This document shows positions 24,366-34,800 of a DNA stretch of 64,000 nucleotides, one piece after another (position 1 is the stretch's first letter; each line of letters starts with the position of its first letter). The notes under the pieces are model-generated. The model was not told the DNA's origin and ran no database searches. It worked only from the letters and a program-made list of their open reading frames with translations. The position numbers and the translations under genes were made by a program. This DNA is from Dipteris shenzhenensis (Eukaryota; Polypodiophyta; Polypodiopsida; Gleicheniales). The stretch lies in the NCBI GenBank assembly GCA_047967505.1, contig CM106541.1, one strand, 5' to 3'.

Positions 24366-24723
24366 TGTGAAGAGAGTGGGAGAGAAGTAAGGAGTCTCAC
24401 TTGTAGCTTTCTCACATACACAATGGGGGAATGCACATAAAGGTGGAGGCTGAAAACAATTTTCCTCTTCTTAGTTGTGAAAGCCAAAAGAACTCTCTCT
24501 CAGTACAAAAGGAATAGGTGAACCCTATATGTGGGTCTCAAACCAAACTTAGATAACCTAGGTGGCATACTAACTGAGCCACTAACTAGAGTACATAAAG
24601 ATAGCTGTCATCTAGCTATTATTCATGGGTGGTGTACCAACCGCATCTGCAGCTAACAAGTTAGTGACATAAATGCACAACGGTCACCCTGGCATATCAT
24701 GATTGGAGCTCGATATCTCAACA
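24366..24723 (-). repeat. 5' LTR of copia copy B
   Basis: 358 bp. On the minus strand it begins TGTTGAGATATCGAGCTCC and ends in TCTTCACA, matching the 353-bp LTRs of copy A throughout, with scattered substitutions and small indels. The element's other LTR is missing. Confidence 0.9.
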
Positions 24724-24899
24724 TGGGCGACCTATCTGACCAGAGGGATTGACGGAATTCATCGCCATCTTCACGCACCGCTTCTCTATCTCCTCCACAC
24801 CACTTTTGCAATGCTGGTCACTATAGTCTCTTACTTTGTAATTCCTTTAAGCCATGCCTTCTCTACTACTAGAGCTACTATTAAGTAGAAAAGAATTCA

Positions 24900-25861
24900 A
24901 TGCATGAGGCTAGATGCTAGGCATGGCGACGCTCGAGGGCCATGGAGGAAAAGGGAATGTGAGGGAAGAAGCGTTAACATAGGTGGGGAAAAAAAGATTA
25001 AGAGGGGTGGGAATGAAGAGGAGGACTATGGCAAAAGGGGGAAGGAAGAGGGGGAAGAGGAGCATGTACATGATGGGAGGTGGAATGTAGAGATGGAGAC
25101 ATCAAGGGAAGAGAGTCATGCTTTATTGGAAGGACGAGCTAGGTGGCTTTACAAGAATGAGCATGTTCCATCAAGGAATAGCCCCCTCCTTTTATAGCCA
25201 AGAGAGGGGGTCTCTCCCAATAAATGCATCCTCCCACATGCATGGTATGTGTGGAAGAGTGTCCCATGTGGGCTAGGTGGTTACGCACTCTCAATTGTGT
25301 GTGACAACCCTTTGCCTCATTTTTCCACATACATCAACCCCCATATCCCAAGTCTAAGATACTCCCTTGGTCTCTTCCCAATTTTATAACATGTTTAAAC
25401 ATCTAGGAGGACAAGTGGAGGGTTGGCACAAGGAATCTTGCCACCTCATCCTACTTTCCCATTATTTAACTTGCATTCTTGGACCTTCTACACCCCCCCC
25501 CACATGGGCCTATCCTACATGGAGGGAATAATCCAATATAATATCCATCTCCACCTATTTTATATTACTTCTCCCATGGTCCTTGGGTCATATCTCACTA
25601 AATGCAGGCATGGGACCACCTAGGTGGAGGGGTGGTGCATGGAGGACCCATGCCACCTTATCATTTTATATTATTACTACCATGGATTATGTACAACACA
25701 CCTTATGGGTCCTCTTACATGGAAGGGTGGCACATGGTCATGCCCTATCTGCCACCTTAACCCTGGGCCTTATGCACACCATATTTTATTATACTATTGC
25801 CACACATACAAGCACACACACATATTTATGCCTTTTAGTTTGGTCAAATTTATCCATAACA
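24900..25861 (-). repeat. 3' LTR of the Ty3/gypsy element (left edge approximate)
   Basis: On the minus strand the LTR begins TGTTATGG directly after a polypurine tract. It contains a TATA box (TATAAAAG, 25196-25189) followed about 60 bp later by an AATAAAG polyadenylation-like signal (25127-25121), the layout of an LTR promoter and R region. The right edge is clear; the left edge could not be fixed because no second LTR was found for comparison. It may have been cut by the copia LTR at 24723. Confidence 0.6.
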
Positions 25862-26377
25862 GTTCCCCCCCCAGGCAGGGAATGCACAACATTTCCATGC
25901 CTGGGACCATCACGCACAAAGAAGGGCTTAAGATAATGCTTGTTGATCACCTTCTTGCCATATGGCTCATGCAACTCTGGAACTTGTACAGACCCATTGC
26001 TACGTTCCTTGATGACTTTGTATGGACCAGTCCACAGTGGTAGGAATTTCTTATCCATTTGGTGGTCCAATCTGTTATCAAAAAATAGCACAACATCCCC
26101 TCAGCAAAGTATCTTTCCCATCCCTTGTGATTTGTAGACGTTTTATGAGTGATGTTGTAAGCCCACACAGCTTCAGTGACCTTCTGATCCCACTGGCTCC
26201 TGTTCCCTGTGGCCATTTTTCCCATGGTTTACAAAGGAGGCCATTGGTCCGCTCTGTTTGTCCCATGGACACTGGATGATAGATGTTAGAAGTGCGGTGA
26301 TCAATACCCATGTGATCCATGAGCAACTCCATTGCTTCATTTAAGAATGGACTCCCATGGTTAGATACTATTTCCAT
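25789..26377 (-). pseudogene. Integrase C-terminus of the Ty3/gypsy element
   Basis: Begins MEIVSNHGSPFLNEAM, the second catalytic Asp region with Asn in place of Asp. It then reads YHPVSMGQTERTN, holding the catalytic Glu. After a frameshift it reads LPLWTGPYKVIKE, the C-terminal GPY/F module typical of some gypsy lineages. The frame runs into the LTR. Confidence 0.8.
25862..25875 (-). other. Polypurine tract of the Ty3/gypsy element
   Basis: The minus strand reads CCTGGGGGGGGAAC immediately before the TGTT of the 3' LTR. This is the usual site of plus-strand priming. Confidence 0.75.
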
Positions 26378-27290
26378 GGGTGTCCCAAACCTTGTGCAGA
26401 TACGTTCAAATATGAAATTGGACGTAAATCCTTCCTACCAAAGAATTGGCATGGTTCACAAGTTTTGCAATACATAGTGACATCCTTGAACAAGGTCGGC
26501 CAATAGTACCCAGCATGTAAAATCTTCTTAGCTATATAGTTACCGGCATAGTGGCCTCCACAAAATCCATCATGATAATGCTTCAATACCTTAGGTACTT
26601 CATTTGCATCAATGGCCCATCTTAGTACCCCATCCAAGCCGTGACGGTATAACACCCCATCAAAGAGAGTGTAGTGCCTACTATCTCTATGGATTCTCTT
26701 TCTCTCATAGCTAGTACTTTCTGGAGGAAAGGAGAAAGCGGTCAGAAACCTGTAGATTCCACCATACCATGGATACCCAACTTCTATGGCCGCTACAAGG
26801 GTTACATCGAGGCACTCCTCTAAATCAATCAAAGCATTCTTCAAGTTGGAAAAACCCCCTTTTACAAATTTGAAAGAAAAATCATATTCTTGTAAAACTG
26901 CCAACCATTTGGCTAACTGGCCCATGGGATTTGGTGATTGAAGAACCTGCTTTGCAAGACCATTGCTATAGATTATAATGAAGGACTTTCCAGCAACATA
27001 ATGCTTACATTTCTCAATGCAGAACACCAAAGACAAAGCATGCTTGTCAGCCTCAGAGTAGCATCGTTCACTTTCGAGCAATTGTTGAGAAGCAAATCGA
27101 ATGGGATACATGAACCGATCCTCCCCTTGCTAGAGAAGAATACCCACCAGAGTGTGCTCACCAAACCCAAGATTGATATAGAAAGTCTTTGACCAATCAG
27201 GATTGCATAGAATGGGTTTTGAAGCCAGAGCACTCTTGATTTGTACAAACCCATGATCACAATCCTCATCCCAAGAGAAATCAACTCCAT
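26368..27290 (-). pseudogene. RNase H and integrase N-terminus of the Ty3/gypsy element
   Basis: RNase H motifs are RFASQQLLESERCYSEADKH and FIIIYSNGLA, where the usual Asp is Asn (YSN instead of TDH), with KWLAVLQEYDF. The integrase zinc domain follows (HYHDGFCGGHYAGNYIA, then CKTCEPCQ). The frame runs into a stop just after LRPISYLN. The part of the integrase core that should carry the first catalytic Asp is missing before the next segment. Confidence 0.85.
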
Positions 27291-27778
27291 CTTTTAATAG
27301 CATAGTCATGGGTCACATCAAAGCAGCATATTGATCAATGAAGCAGGGATAGTATCCAGCTAGATTGACAAATGAGCGTACCTGACGTTTGGTTGTTGGT
27401 GGGGAGAGCTTGAGGATAGCTTCTACCTTCTCGGGGTCCAGGCTTGATGCCCTCAGATGAGACAATATGTCCCAGTAACCTCCCTTGAGTGGCTCTAATG
27501 GTGCATTTATCAGGGTTGAGGCTACCATTCGCATCATTGACCCTTTGGAAGGCCAACCTGACCTTCATGATGTGCTCCTTATGTGTCGAGAATATACAAA
27601 AATCATCTAAAAACACCTCCAAGAAAACCCCCAAATAAGGAGCAAACACCATCTGCATAAATCTTTGAAAGGTAGTAGGAGCATTGGTGAGGCCAAATGG
27701 CATTACTTTGAATGCAAATGTCCCCCAAGGTGTGGCAAATGTGGTTTTAAGCACATCCTCCTCAGCAATTCTAATTTG
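27290..27778 (-). pseudogene. RT C-terminal half of the Ty3/gypsy element
   Basis: Reads RIAEEDVLKTTFATPWGTFA, MPFGLTNAPTTFQRFM and VFLDDFCIFS, so the YVDD-type active site is FLDD. GHIVSSEGIKPGP follows, then a frameshift to KRQVRSFVNLAGYY. The N-terminal half is at 33526-33850 (VIVTPKKNNKWQVYIDYKKL), on the far side of the nested copia element. Confidence 0.85.
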
Positions 27779-27783
27779 ATAAA

Positions 27784-27933
27784 TGAGGGGGAAGAGCAGA
27801 GCACTCAGGAAGGGATAAGAAGACACCAAAAGTGGTGGAGCAAAAGCTACTCCAGCTTATTCCTCTATCATATATATATGAGTATACATGGGCACTATAC
27901 AAGTGGGTGGGCACATTGCCCTTTACCCCAACA
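27784..27933 (-). repeat. 3' LTR of the nested copia element
   Basis: 150 bp, one difference from the 5' LTR (at the GGGCACTATACAAG / GGGCACTGTACAAG position). On the minus strand a purine tract, AAGTGGGAGG, directly precedes it and serves as the polypurine tract. Confidence 0.92.
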
Positions 27934-28024
27934 ACCTCCCACTTAAAGGCAGTGTGCATTTAAGGGAGTATAGTACACATATAATACAATCAGCCATAGG
28001 CTGAAAAACAAGATGACCACACCG

Positions 28025-29059
28025 TCATCCTATGCCCATCGGCACTTTACAATGTGCAAAGTGCATAGAGGATAAGCTGCTAGCAGACATCAGGTTTGCA
28101 GGATAGAAAATGACAAGCTGTGGATGCCTGTCAACCAAGATCTCATGCCAGATCTCACTAGGAGAGTGAACTCTCACCACCACATGCTCTTGTGCTAAGT
28201 CCATAGTACTCGAACTATCACTGTGCAAAGAAAATGTCTCTGTACCACCTGTGACCATAAGCACATGCCCTACAATAGACCTCTATTGGTCTACCCAACC
28301 TGCATCACTTGCATGCTGCTCCTGGAAGCGTAAGGACCTGATGTCCACAACTGCTTCCCTACTGCCAAAATCTGCCATAATCATGCTACCAACTCCCACT
28401 GCAACGGAAACAAGAACTAGAAGTGTAGCCCCAATGGCAAACATGTGAGAACCAAGTCTCAACACAGTCATGGATGCATGAAGTACTATGGCTGCCATAT
28501 CAACCATAACTTGCTGCTCAACTGATCTGTGATCATCGAACCTGCTGTGTTTCAAGTATGGAGCCAATACAGGCAATGGAGTACTCAGTAACTTCCCCCT
28601 CTCCATACTGAAACAACCAAGTATCTGATAAACATCATCAAGACCATGCAGCACCCACTGCAAAGCATCCCTGTCCATAAGGAACCGTATGGCAAGTAGG
28701 CTCAAAAGGATAGCAACCTCCTGAATATTGAGACCATAACCTATCTCACTGCGCATCACATCCTGAGCTCTCATAACGGTATCAAACCTATGAAGCCAAG
28801 CTCAAGGGGATTGCTTCTGGCCATGGAGACACTTATGAAGCAAACACATCAATGATTTCTGCCCATGCGCAATATGACCCGAGTCAATAACTGTAGAAAC
28901 CACATCCGTCCTAGCATAACCAGCCAATGGATCATACCAGGCATCATTTGCCAAGGTTTCCTCCTCACCATGCATAGCCTCATCCTCATCTACAAGAGGC
29001 ACTCTGCATCGTAGGAGTAAACAGTAAGTGTCCATAGAAGATTCATCAACAATCTCCAT
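28025..29059 (-). pseudogene. Vestigial RT tail of the nested copia element
   Basis: Reads HGQKQSP, a TGA where family members have Arg, then AWLHRFDTVM, which is the RT motif [12 protein letters not shown]. Later it reads YQILGCFSMERGKLLSTPL, the RT-RNase H connection. The N-terminal RT and the YVDD active-site block were not found in any frame between them, so RT has been gutted by deletion and decay. Three short open frames cover the rest, with no RNase H signature. Confidence 0.65.
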
Positions 29060-29122
29060 AGGAGTATAAACCTGTGGAATAGTCGAGACATCTGACTGTC
29101 TTTGACCAAAATCAGGAAGTAA

Positions 29123-30604
29123 TCATGGCTGTCCCAACTTTATAACCTGTTCACTGTGGGAAAAACCTCCCACTCCAAGGGATATGGGCTGCCCCTGCAA
29201 AGAATTTGGAGGTATCAGTGCACTTACACCCTCCTGGAACACCACTCTCCTACTATCCACAGTCCTGGGCTGTCTAAACATAGCATCCTCTCTGAAATAG
29301 ACATTATGGCTATGTATCAACTCTCTAGTTGAAGAATCCCATAACCTGTAGTCCTCACTGGACTCACTGTATTCAAGGAAGATACACCTCCTCGATCGGG
29401 AACCATGAGCATAAGCCTCACAGCCAAACACATGTAAATGCTCATAACATGGTGCCCTGCCTGTCAAGAAGTCAAATGGCACTCTACCATTCAGAGATCT
29501 CTTGGGTGACCTGTTAAACAAGTATCCAGCTGTCTTACATGCCTTAGCCCAATAGCATTCAATAAGACCTGCATATCGTAGCATGCTACCAATCCTATCC
29601 AATAGAATCTGATTCATGCCTTCTGCCAAGGCATCATGAGCAGAAAGATGAGGAGTGGTCAACACCCTCCTGATACCAAGTGTATCACATAGATGTTGAA
29701 ATCTAGAAGAGGTAAACTCTACATCACAATCAGTCATCAAGCTCAATAGCTTCTTTCCTGACTGATTTTTAGTATTACCCAAGAAGCACTGAAATGTATC
29801 ATATACATCATGCTTCCGCCGAATCGGATATACCCATATGTACTTTGTAGCAGCATCAATAAATGTCACAAAGTAAGAGGTGCCGCCCAGTGAAACGGTA
29901 GGCATAGGCCCACAAACTGCACTATGAATCAACTGCAATGGCTCAACATACCTCTCACTGACTGTCTTCCTCACAAAAGAGGATCCTGACTGCTGATCAT
30001 CATCACAATCATGACATAAAATTTGAGAGACATCCATAACAGGAATGTATCTCAATGTTGTAAGGGCTTCCATACCTGCAGTCGACATATGTCCAAGTTT
30101 GGCATACCAAAAACTAACTGATGGCTGCTTACTAATCATAAGCATCTTATCATGGACACCTAATACATGCAATGCATCAGAGAATCCAACCCGTGATCCC
30201 CTAGCCATAACCAGATTGCCTCTAGCAATCTTCCATGCATGATCACCCAAAGAGACATGATAACCTACCTCAACCAACTGTCCAGTACTGATCTTGCTCG
30301 TAGCAAGTCTCGGTATATGTCTAACCCTCTGTAGAATAAGAATAGAGCCACTAGGCATAACAACGTGGATATCCCCATAACCATAGACATCCATAGAATG
30401 ATCAATGCCCATCAAACCACTCTCCACAATGCATTCCTGATATGCACTAAACCATGACCTATGAGGGGTCATATGACATGAAGCACATGGATCTAACATC
30501 CAATCACCGAGAATGGGTACATCAGTGGCCAAGAAGGAGGTATCAAACATAGACAAAAGAATGCCTTCATCACTGCTACTATTAGTGGAAACCCTGGCAT
30601 CCAC
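29123..30604 (-). CDS. Protease-integrase frame of the nested copia element (493 codons)
   Basis: A long uninterrupted frame. The protease region reads WMLDPCASCHMTP; the usual DSGAS or DTGA core is altered to DPCAS, keeping Asp but losing Gly. The GAG-pre-integrase zinc region is reduced (WYAKLGHMSTAGMEAL). In the integrase, IHSAVCGP replaces the first catalytic Asp by Ala, while LMTDCDVEF and LAEGMNQ keep the second Asp and the Glu positions. The C-terminus reads HVFGCEAYAH, then RRCIFLEY. The frame therefore looks preserved although key residues are lost. It may be translated, but I would not expect catalytic activity. Confidence 0.85.
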   Translation of the reverse strand: MDARVSTNSSSDEGILLSMFDTSFLATDVPILGDWMLDPCASCHMTPHRSWFSAYQECIVESGLMGIDHSMDVYGYGDIHVVMPSGSILILQRVRHIPRLATSKISTGQLVEVGYHVSLGDHAWKIARGNLVMARGSRVGFSDALHVLGVHDKMLMISKQPSVSFWYAKLGHMSTAGMEALTTLRYIPVMDVSQILCHDCDDDQQSGSSFVRKTVSERYVEPLQLIHSAVCGPMPTVSLGGTSYFVTFIDAATKYIWVYPIRRKHDVYDTFQCFLGNTKNQSGKKLLSLMTDCDVEFTSSRFQHLCDTLGIRRVLTTPHLSAHDALAEGMNQILLDRIGSMLRYAGLIECYWAKACKTAGYLFNRSPKRSLNGRVPFDFLTGRAPCYEHLHVFGCEAYAHGSRSRRCIFLEYSESSEDYRLWDSSTRELIHSHNVYFREDAMFRQPRTVDSRRVVFQEGVSALIPPNSLQGQPISLGVGGFSHSEQVIKLGQP

Positions 30605-30607
30605 GCC

Positions 30608-31189
30608 TTAAAGCTCATCATGCTTCTTCTCCTTCTTCCTATCATTCTTAACCTTGCTCTTCTTCTTGCATTTTCTTAGCCATTTCCAGCAATACTTTTT
30701 CATGTGGCCATACTTTCCACAATAGAAACATCTAAAACAAGTCCGAGAGCTAGACTTGCTCTTGGAATTTCCCCTTGAACATGACTTGTTTCTACCAATT
30801 GATCTACCTTTGGAGTGCATATCAAGGCTGTATTTCAGCATATCAAGGCATTTCAACCCATCATGCTATAACATGACACTATCATGGTCATACATCTGGC
30901 ATATACGAGTATAGAACTCATATGCATGGCAATCTACACCCTGTACACCATCATATACTTGCAGGTAGATTGACTTCGAGAGTGATGACTGAATGATAGA
31001 GCATGCTTACTCATCCATGTCATCCCAATCACTCTGTTTAATGCTATTAGGCTTGACACCTTTGCATTGAATGGGCTTATGCTGCCTCTTCTGCACTAAC
31101 ACATCATAAATCTACTCTTTCCAATACTGAAAGTTTGATCCATCCAACCTCTTAATATCAAAGAGGGCACTACCAGCTGTAGATGCCAT
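30608..31189 (-). pseudogene. gag of the nested copia element
   Basis: Starts MASTAGSALFDIKRLDGSNF with YWKE, then a TAG where the family would have Gln. It continues past further stops to a Lys/Arg/Ser-rich region and an intact zinc knuckle CFYCGKYGHMKKYC (near 30730). The reading frame upstream of the Met is also open back to 31408 and hydrophobic. At least three in-frame stops show that this gag is dead. Confidence 0.75.
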
Positions 31190-31408
31190 ATCTGTGGCAC
31201 AATAGCTCACAACCAAAGAGCAGTATAGTGCAATAGGCAATCCAAATGACCAAAAAATATAGTGTTTTCCAGACCAATCACGTCTTCGAATAAACTGGCT
31301 GATCCAATGCTCAAAAGCACTCAACCATAAAGAGGCATAAACAAGAATATATGCAGCCCAGTAACCTGTCAATGCTTGGCAATCCAAGTAGGAAATGCAC
31401 TGAAGCAA

Positions 31409-33370
31409 ATGAGCAATGCCTGCTCAACCAATGGCAATAGGAGCCCAGCTCAACTATCCATAAACATCAGTGCGGCATCCACCAATGCAAATCCATAATG
31501 CATCAAAATGGCATTTACTGCATCACCAATGCATCACCTCAAGCGCGCAATCCTTTGGCAACAAAATCAAGCATTCACCACTTGCCAAATGTGCCAAAGT
31601 GACTTGGCAAAATGCCAATAATGCCCTTGGACTGAAGTGAGATCCCAATCACTTTCTGTAATTTACTGTGAGTTCCCAATTCACTGTTGTGCAAGAGAAA
31701 TTCCTACAACAATACCTCACAGCCACTTTGGGCAAGATAACACGCTGTCCTTGTCTTTGAACAGCGATATCTTTTCACTAAAAGACCGGATGCCAAAGCT
31801 GTAAACAGCAAAGTTGTAGGTGATAAAAAGATCTACAACTTGTCAGTTGACCTCAGATATTCTCACCTGAAAAATAGCTTCCTGCACATTGGTTACAAAT
31901 AGATAGTAGACTATAACTTTTTGTGATTTTGCAGAGGTTGTAACTCCTGCAGCATTATACCGGATCAACTTGCTTCCAAAAGAAAAGTTGTAGTATGTTC
32001 TGTGAACTACAACTTTTCAGTTCGGCATAAAGTGCAATTCCGCACCAAGAAAGAGATATTCAGTCTTGAATCTATTTTGTCATAAAAACAGCAACAGCAG
32101 CTTCCTTGTATGTTTGCTGCCCTTTACAACACTCATCTGCCCCAGCAAAACAGCCCAAAAAATGGTCAAAATACATCCAGTAGATCACCCCATATGTCAA
32201 CTACAACACCATCAAAATGGCAAGTACAATGCCCAGCCAAATCAGCCCCGAGAATGCTCACAGATCAGCGATAAAATAGCCCAAAAGCACTGGACTAATG
32301 AGCACACATAGCGCAGTAGTAGGCTGCAACCAATTGCTCAGTGCACAAGCACAAAATTGCCAAAACTCCACTGTGCAAATCCCGTAAAAAACACGTAAAA
32401 TGTCCTGCAAACGCCTCAAGATCAGCATGTCCTCAGCTCCAAGAGCACAAATGCAATCACTGGCAATCCCCCAGGCATCCAACTGCATCAAACGTGCAAT
32501 CTAGAGGCTCCCCAACAGCTCCCAGATGAGCTAGAGACAATGGCAAAGAACTATGCCAAGACTGGAACCTGCAATGCCAAGAATGGCTATGGCGCCAAAA
32601 TAAGACCCAAATCTGCCAGGAGGAAACCTCGATGTGAGGTTATAGGTAGCACAATTGCAAATTTTTAGGAAGCCTGGCCTCAACGGAATTGCAATCGGAG
32701 GACTATGCGAACTCCACCACAAGTTGCATATGCAGCCCTCCAGCGCTCCTTCACGGTCTCCTATGCCAAAGAAATTGCTCACCAACCGAACTCCTGGCTC
32801 ACAGAATAGTAGCAATAATTGCTCTTGATGCCTATCCACTAGCTGCCCATGACACCTAAATAGCTACCATTAAGCTCCTTATGACCTTAGCAGCTCCAAT
32901 GAGCTCCAAGGTGCCCTCGGCTACACGGGTGATAGCAAATGACCGGCTCCGTCAACCTCACAGCAAAGCAATGGACTCTACAACCCCACCTTCAAGCAAT
33001 TCGCCTCCTTCAACGAAGCACACAACATGGGCTTCGATGCTTCCAGCATTCACACAACAAAGAACTCGACTGCTCACAACGGATGTACCAAAACTCCCAG
33101 GTGCTCCATAGTTGCAGTGATTCTTTTGACTCGGCTAGCAGTGTCAAGTGCCTTCATAGACCCGGCTCAGCAAGCCTCTCTCCATCGACCAAGGCAAGGC
33201 CAACAAGATGCTTCGTCCAACTGATCGGACTACAACAGCTAGCATCTACAAACCTCCAAGTGCCAATAGTCGAGATAACAGTACCGCCTCCTTCCTTATC
33301 CACCACGTCTACAACAACTGTAGCAATCGGTCGCTCCACAAGCTCAATGGCCAGCAGTGTTGATACTAGT
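31409..33370 (-). other. Long leader of the nested copia element
   Basis: Almost 2 kb between the 5' LTR and gag, long for an element with 150-bp LTRs. It contains two hairpins with shared arms (31811-31841 and 31982-32018) within a diverged repeat of about 171-174 bp. Open frames such as 32491-32258 have no recognised motif. I saw no captured host gene, but the length and hydrophobic reading frames make that worth testing. Confidence 0.6.
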
Positions 33371-33520
33371 TGAGGGGGAAGAGCAGAGCACTCAGGAAGG
33401 GATAAGAAGACACCAAAAGTGGTGGAGCAAAAGCTACTCCAGCTTATTCCTCTATCATATATATATGAGTATACATGGGCACTGTACAAGTGGGTGGGCA
33501 CATTGCCCTTTACCCCAACA
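33371..33520 (-). repeat. 5' LTR of the nested copia element
   Basis: 150 bp. On the minus strand it begins TGTTGGGGTAAAGGGC and ends in CTTCCCCCTCA, and contains a TATATATATGA stretch. Downstream lies a primer-site-like TAGTATCAACAC rather than a perfect initiator-tRNA match. Confidence 0.92.
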
Positions 33521-33751
33521 ATAAAACCTGGAGTAACCATCACCACAGAAAGTATACATCTCATGACCACTTACCTTCTCAAGAATGAGGTCTTGGAAGG
33601 GAAGAGGATGATGCTCCCTCTTGGTGGCTGCATTGAGTTTCTTATAGTCGATGTAGACCTGCCACTTGTTGTTTTTCTTTGGGGTGACTATCACTAGTGA
33701 AACCCATTTAGTATTGTGAACCGGAACAATAAACCCAGCTTCTACAAGTTT

Positions 33752-34423
33752 CTACAACTCTGAGTGCAAAGCATCAGTCTGTAGGGGCCCTAATCTCCGA
33801 TACTTCTGAGCCACAGGCTTTGCATCAGGCTTCAGCTCTATCTCGTGCTCTATGGTAGTCACATAGCGAAGGTGGCGGTAGCTAGTTGCGAAGAGGTTAA
33901 GGAAATCTTTGAACATTTCTAGATTCTCGTCTTTCTCACTTGGAGTGAGGTCTGGGGAAAGCATAGATTCAAGTTGTTGAGGACTAGCTATTACCTTTTC
34001 TGCAGGTGGCGGGGTTGGAGACACCCCCATCATATAAACTTCCTCCTCTGAGGACTCCTCCCCCCCGTCTGATTCTTCCATTGATTCAGACATCGAGGAT
34101 AAGAGAGTATCACTGTCTTGCTCCTCTTCTTCTTCTGGTTCAGTGGCACCTGGTTGCATTGGGATCTTCTCCTTAGAAGCACTAAAAGACATGTGTCCTA
34201 TCTTCCAATAGCTGACTGCATCACTCTTTCTCAACCATGGTCTCCTGAGTATGGCTGGGTAACTCCTGCCTGTATCTTCGATGTTCACTACCAGACCATC
34301 TACTACCTTGATTTGAGTGGAGGAATGCCTTGTGCATTTCAAATTTAATTTCTTCATGATTCGGGGCACCATGATATTACATGCAGCTCCCCCATCAACA
34401 CACACACACTTTTGACACGACAA
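33752..34423 (-). CDS. Protease to RT-start frame of the Ty3/gypsy element
   Basis: A 223-codon open frame. It carries the aspartic protease active site as VDGGAACNIM, and the downstream ILRRPWLRKSDAVSYW, the flap/C-terminal signature of this lineage. An acidic linker (TEPEEEEEQDSD) follows. It ends in the RT entry HEIELKPDAKPVAQKYRRL, where a stop separates it from the RT frame GFIVPVHNTKWVS. The protease site has Gly in place of the usual Ser or Thr after Asp, so activity is doubtful. Confidence 0.75.
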   Translation of the reverse strand: MSCQKCVCVDGGAACNIMVPRIMKKLNLKCTRHSSTQIKVVDGLVVNIEDTGRSYPAILRRPWLRKSDAVSYWKIGHMSFSASKEKIPMQPGATEPEEEEEQDSDTLLSSMSESMEESDGGEESSEEEVYMMGVSPTPPPAEKVIASPQQLESMLSPDLTPSEKDENLEMFKDFLNLFATSYRHLRYVTTIEHEIELKPDAKPVAQKYRRLGPLQTDALHSEL

Positions 34424-34800
34424 TTATCTATGATGACATCTACTGTATTTGGGTGCCGATCAATTTCTTCAGAGATAGAAGAGACCTCTCGTACCTTTCC
34501 CTTTTTCTTGCTCCTCCTTGTTGAGAGCCCTTGCTACAACTCACGTCTCACCTTAGGGCTTAATGCTATTAGTTGAGGGAGCGTGATGCTCAAAGACCGA
34601 TGAGCAAGGTCTTGAACGACCGAATAGTCCTCTTGCCCCGAGCCGATGGGAAAATCCGAGGGTGACCACTTACTCCTGCGAGATCTTTTAGTCTTCTCTG
34701 TTGGTGGGTCTGCCACCTCAGCATCTGAGGGCTCTGAGAAGGACACCTTCTTCCGAGGGCAGCCCGGCGGTCCATGGTTTGGAGAGGGGTCTAAGGTGGT

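Larger units (their letters stand above)
21110..24723 (-). mobile_element. Ty1/copia element copy B, 3'-truncated
   Basis: Same family as copy A (38377-43924) but on the minus strand. It keeps the 5' LTR (24366-24723), primer-binding site, leader, gag, protease and integrase. It stops around 21110, just after the integrase-RT linker (motifs STRKFIVSKD and SSWYKPVN), where a different plus-strand gag relic begins. RT, RNase H and the 3' LTR are absent. A dimeric insertion (21220-21640) splits the remaining pol. Several stops occur in gag and pol, so it is inactive. Confidence 0.88.
27784..33520 (-). mobile_element. Young nonautonomous Ty1/copia-type element, nested in gypsy RT
   Basis: 5737 bp with 150-bp LTRs at 27784-27933 and 33371-33520 that differ at one position by my reading. 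A perfect target duplication ATAAA flanks it (27779-27783 and 33521-33525). Leader 31410-33370, gag remnants 31189-30608, a 493-codon protease-integrase frame 30604-29123, and a vestigial RT tail 29059-28025. LTR similarity makes it the youngest insertion in the window, although its proteins look nonfunctional. It must therefore have moved with enzymes from other elements. Confidence 0.92.

Noticed and set aside
24904-25197. Plus-strand 97-codon frame, Glu/Gly/Lys-rich
   Set aside because: Purine-rich complement of the gypsy LTR region. No motif, and antisense to the LTR promoter.
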